A stretch of DNA of 64,000 nucleotides from Bacteroides sp. (GTDB lineage: Bacteria; Bacteroidota; Bacteroidia; Bacteroidales; Bacteroidaceae). A model generated the notes under the pieces. The model was not told the DNA's origin. It made no database searches and saw only the letters and a program-made list of their open reading frames with translations. The stretch covers positions 62,001 through 126,000 of the forward strand of contig NZ_JAQVBV010000002.1 of the NCBI RefSeq assembly GCF_028690125.1, read 5' to 3'. Shown here piece after piece: positions 60,527-64,000 of the stretch. The position numbers and the translations under genes were made by a program. How positions within the stretch are numbered: position 1 is the first letter of the stretch; every line of letters begins with the position of its first letter.

Positions 60527-61477
60527 ATGATTTCCCAACCAACTACACAAGATTATGACGAACTGATTCTGTTATGGGAAGCTTCAGTCCGCAGCACTCA
60601 TCATTTCCTGACGGAAGAAGATATTCAATATTACAAGCCATTGGTGCGAAAACAATATCTACCGGTCGTAGATTTGTATATCATACGCTGCAAAGATAAC
60701 CGGATAGTTGCTTTCATGGGACTTAGTGATGAATTAATTGAAATGTTGTTTGTTCACCCAGAGTCACAAGGAAATGGATATGGGAAACTGTTGATTGACT
60801 TCGCCGTAAACACAAAACAGATAACAAAGGTCGATGTAAATGAACAAAACGAAAAGGCATTGCAATTTTATCTGAACAGAGGATTTGATGTTATCGGACG
60901 TGATGCAACAGACCCTTCCGGTAAGCCTTTCCCAATTCTGCATATGGCTCGCACAACTCCATTCGCTAACCAGCTAAGTAAACGTTTTCATATAGAAGAT
61001 ATCCATTCCTTGATCTATCAGATCAAATATAACAACTCACGTAAAGAAGAACTTTATCAACTGATCTTTGATAAAGACAATTATATATCTTATCAGGCTC
61101 TTTGGACATGTAGCCACTTTCCCCCTTCCGAAAGAAAATGGCTGGAAGGTAAACAGGAAGAGCTTATCAATGAAGTTCTACGTTGTCCGCATTCCGGGAA
61201 ACGGCGAATTCTTTTGCAACTCTTGGAAAAGCAATCTTTTAAAGACGCTTCTAGAGTAGATTTTCTGGATTTCTGCCTGAATCATATGCTTTCCAAACAA
61301 GAACCACCGGGTATACAAAGTTTATGTATCAAACTGGCCTATAAACTTTGCCAACCAATTCCGGAACTATTGAAGGAGTTTTGGATGACGATAGAAATAG
61401 CTAAAGAAGAACGAATGTCTCCTGCAATTGCCTCTGTTATACGAAACATCTCTAAAAAAATAAAGCTAAAAGATTAG
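60527..61477 (+). CDS. GNAT N-acetyltransferase fused to a HEAT-like C-terminal domain
   Basis: YjaB-type GNAT 'MLFVHPESQGNGYGKLLIDFAVN...VDVNEQNEKALQFYLNRGFDVIGR' then ~160-aa helical region 'YISYQALWTCSHFPPSERKWLEGKQEELINEVLRCPHSGKRRILLQLLEKQ'; track start 60491 is TTG. Confidence 0.85.
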   Translation: MISQPTTQDYDELILLWEASVRSTHHFLTEEDIQYYKPLVRKQYLPVVDLYIIRCKDNRIVAFMGLSDELIEMLFVHPESQGNGYGKLLIDFAVNTKQITKVDVNEQNEKALQFYLNRGFDVIGRDATDPSGKPFPILHMARTTPFANQLSKRFHIEDIHSLIYQIKYNNSRKEELYQLIFDKDNYISYQALWTCSHFPPSERKWLEGKQEELINEVLRCPHSGKRRILLQLLEKQSFKDASRVDFLDFCLNHMLSKQEPPGIQSLCIKLAYKLCQPIPELLKEFWMTIEIAKEERMSPAIASVIRNISKKIKLKD

Positions 61478-61514
61478 ACTACGAAAAGAATATTCTAAAA
61501 TCTACCTTAAAAAT

Positions 61515-61557
61515 ACCCCATTGATATATCTACATGGGTCACATATATCATTGGGGT
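61515..61557 (+). terminator. Terminator downstream of GNAT-HEAT gene
   Basis: ACCCCAtTGATATAT...ATATATCAtTGGGGT then GTTTTC. Confidence 0.6.
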
Positions 61558-61585
61558 GTTTTCTAGATGATATGATACTGTTTGT

Positions 61586-64000
61586 TTATTGTAATTCTTT
61601 CAGCGCCTCATTTGCCAGTTTCAACCCCTTCCCTCCTACCGGTCTACGGGCTTCCACCAGTAATTCTTTTCCTCGTTTAAGGTCCCTACTACACCCGAAC
61701 GCCCCGTAAGCATAAATCATGCCAGCATTATAAAGAGCATACATTCTGTAATCACCATTTTTCTGTAACATCCCGATTTCTTCAAACTCCTTAAGTGCAT
61801 AATCCACATCTCGTCTTAACCCATATTTTCCTTCTGCATACAAGCAAGCCATATAAAATCTTGCAGGTAAGAAATTCGCCTCCGCTGCATTTTTCATATA
61901 AATCAACGCGTTTTTCACAACCTGATCATCCTTGGGATGCTCCAATCCAACACGTCCTGCCATATATCCGCAAACCTTCTTTTTATCACTTGTATACTCA
62001 CCGATCTTATCCGCAACTCGTACAAAATGGACATAAGCACTGTCTGTTTCCTGCTGTTCCAAATAACAAAAGCCTAATAAATAATTTATATCTTCATCAT
62101 TTAAGTCTGTTTTATAGTTTGATTTCAAAACCTCTATCGTTTTCTGTCTGTCAGGTTGAACCCCAATCCCTCTAAAGTACATCCAGGCTAATCTTAAACG
62201 GTCAGTTGAATAAGAATACTTCGCCTCGTTACGTTTTAATGCATATTGATAAGCAGATATACTATCTTTTTGTGTCATTGCCAACTGGGAAAGAACAGTA
62301 AAAATATCTTCGTCACTTTTCCTCAATATATGTATTTTTCCATCCACAATCTCTTTCAACATACAGTATACAGATGCAAAATTCTTTGTCTTGTTCAAGT
62401 ATTCTCTAATTCCATAGATAAAACCTTGTTGTGCAGAAGCCAACCAATAGGACTTAGCCTTATCCTCATCATTCTTAAGTTTCTGACACAGTCGTCCACA
62501 AATATATGAAGCCTTTCCGTCACCTAGTTTTGAAGCCTTGTCCAATGTTGTTAAGACTTCATCTACTTCTGAGTAATCATCTTTATAAGCATATTGAGAT
62601 AGAACGAGTTCCGTAATAGCCAACGGAAAATTCATCTTTACAGCTTCTTTCATCCAATAAGTATATTCTTTGTTTTCCGTATTTCTTGAATAATTCATAA
62701 TAGCCCAATTATACATGGCTATGGGATTCCTTTTCTCTTTAAAAACTGTCTTGTACAATGACTTCTGAAATGAAGCATTTGCCGTTTCAATACGTTCGTC
62801 AAACCAAGGCGTATCTTTACTGGAAATAACATTTCCCCAAGCCCCCCCATCAGGATATGCTCCCAACCAATTCGCATATCCACCGCCTCCATAAATCTCA
62901 TAAACTAAAAAAGACTCCCTGAAGTTTTCGGTACAGGCTGGATATTCACTGGTAAGCAGATTTACCGTAACTTTGCTTCTCTGGTATGTATATACCTTCC
63001 AAATACCCACAACAAGGAGCAGAATTAGCAGAGATGCACCCACAACCAACTTACGACGTTTCATTTGCCGGGACACTAATTCATCCACCTTACGGTTCAC
63101 TTCTTCTATATGAAGTTGGTAACCTTTGCTAATGTAATCACGATAAGCCTCAATTGACCCGTTCTTCTTAGCTTTTCTAAACATGAGATTATCAAGCTGT
63201 TCCTCTTTCTGCTTTAACTCAGCCAATTTACAACTCACCTTATTGATTTCTTTGGCAAAGTCCTCTTTCATAGGATGAATAGTAGTCAAGAACTGTTCGA
63301 GCGAGCGCGTATCATTTCCAGCTACTAATTGCGGGACTTGCTCCTTTATAATCTTTTTCAGTCTCTCCTTTACAGAATCATACTTTTTCGAATCCGGAAA
63401 ATCTGTCAGGAAGTGAATGTAATGGATGATATGTTCATCGTCTAAGGCATCATAAGCCCTGTTATGCAACATCTCCAATTCACTATCCACTTCAATCCTG
63501 TTTCTTTCTCTTACACTCCTCTTCAAGAACTGTCTCAATTCGTGCGGAGTAGGCTTTCCTTCCATGAGTTGTCTGAATTCCCGGTCATCCCTCAATTCTT
63601 CTAATCTGTGTACTACTTTACTTCTCCATCTACCGTTCTCATATTTGTCTAAATAACGACAGCACAAGTCTTCCACCAGATTTCCCGATATTATTTGGTT
63701 ATATAGTCCCTCTTCCTCTGCATAGACACCAATCATTTGACTCAACTCATTGATGATTCTCAACCGTTGCTGATCAAAAAGATATTTCCCATCCTGTCTT
63801 TCGAAATTTTCTCTATGATTGCCTACCCCGTCTATTCCCGATCCTTGATTCAGCTTTGAAGAAACCTTATAATAAATATCTTCTAATGAAACCTGTTGTG
63901 CCAACTTTTCAAAAATTTCCCGTGGAAGTGCTCCTTCCAAAGCTTTCAAGCCGGGCTTTGACACATTCGAAATATAAACCGGATAAATGCCCAATAGACC
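61586..64000 (-). CDS. Membrane-anchored Sel1/TPR-repeat protein (5' end outside window)
   Basis: TM 'LVVGASLLILLLVVGIWKVYTY'; C-terminal Sel1-like repeats ('ARFYMACLYAEGKYGLRRDVDYALKEFEE', 'ALYNAGMIYAYGAFGCSRDLKRGKELL'). Track start 63994 is TTG and the frame stays open to the window edge. Confidence 0.8.
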   Translation of the reverse strand, partial: GLLGIYPVYISNVSKPGLKALEGALPREIFEKLAQQVSLEDIYYKVSSKLNQGSGIDGVGNHRENFERQDGKYLFDQQRLRIINELSQMIGVYAEEEGLYNQIISGNLVEDLCCRYLDKYENGRWRSKVVHRLEELRDDREFRQLMEGKPTPHELRQFLKRSVRERNRIEVDSELEMLHNRAYDALDDEHIIHYIHFLTDFPDSKKYDSVKERLKKIIKEQVPQLVAGNDTRSLEQFLTTIHPMKEDFAKEINKVSCKLAELKQKEEQLDNLMFRKAKKNGSIEAYRDYISKGYQLHIEEVNRKVDELVSRQMKRRKLVVGASLLILLLVVGIWKVYTYQRSKVTVNLLTSEYPACTENFRESFLVYEIYGGGGYANWLGAYPDGGAWGNVISSKDTPWFDERIETANASFQKSLYKTVFKEKRNPIAMYNWAIMNYSRNTENKEYTYWMKEAVKMNFPLAITELVLSQYAYKDDYSEVDEVLTTLDKASKLGDGKASYICGRLCQKLKNDEDKAKSYWLASAQQGFIYGIREYLNKTKNFASVYCMLKEIVDGKIHILRKSDEDIFTVLSQLAMTQKDSISAYQYALKRNEAKYSYSTDRLRLAWMYFRGIGVQPDRQKTIEVLKSNYKTDLNDEDINYLLGFCYLEQQETDSAYVHFVRVADKIGEYTSDKKKVCGYMAGRVGLEHPKDDQVVKNALIYMKNAAEANFLPARFYMACLYAEGKYGLRRDVDYALKEFEEIGMLQKNGDYRMYALYNAGMIYAYGAFGCSRDLKRGKELLVEARRPVGGKGLKLANEALKELQ

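Noticed and set aside
1-64000. tRNA/rRNA genes, prophage, IS elements or integrative elements
   Set aside because: No cloverleaf, rRNA, transposase, integrase or phage structural genes recognised

Overview
Chromosomal window from a Bacteroides-type genome; genus is inferred from SusC/SusD pairs, TAnnTTTG promoter elements and gene content. Main contents: (1) ~1-27 kb, a glycan-utilisation region on the minus strand: DUF1735-type lipoprotein, SusD, SusC, IPT/NHL lipoprotein, Ser-type sulfatase, GH78 rhamnosidase, SGNH hydrolase, CE1-like esterase, GH2 with a discoidin domain, GH92, divergent GH38, a 74-aa mini anti-sigma-like protein, an ECF sigma factor and a DUF6377 membrane regulator. A plus-strand LruC-domain lipoprotein sits inside it. 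(2) 27.8-37.9 kb, a nuoA-B-CD-H-I-J-K-L-M-N operon without nuoEFG. (3) 38-45 kb, a PAS/GAF histidine kinase and a TonB-dependent receptor with a beta-helix lipoprotein. (4) 45.1-48.4 kb, a three-gene operon of AAA ATPase, DUF4435/TOPRIM-like protein and YbdG-like MscS channel. Its first two genes have the architecture of the PARIS (AriA/AriB) anti-phage system, and this is my lead candidate for an undescribed system. (5) 49.6-56.1 kb, an accessory block with an internally deleted AraC regulator, a CMD-alpha/beta-hydrolase fusion and a multiply broken esterase pseudogene. (6) 56.3-64 kb, a SEC-C protein, class A beta-lactamase, GNATs (one fused to a HEAT-like domain), an amidohydrolase and a Sel1-repeat membrane protein that runs off the window. 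A 208-bp near-palindromic element built around four 21-bp repeats lies at 9215-9422. All family calls come from reading motifs by eye; no database searches were run.
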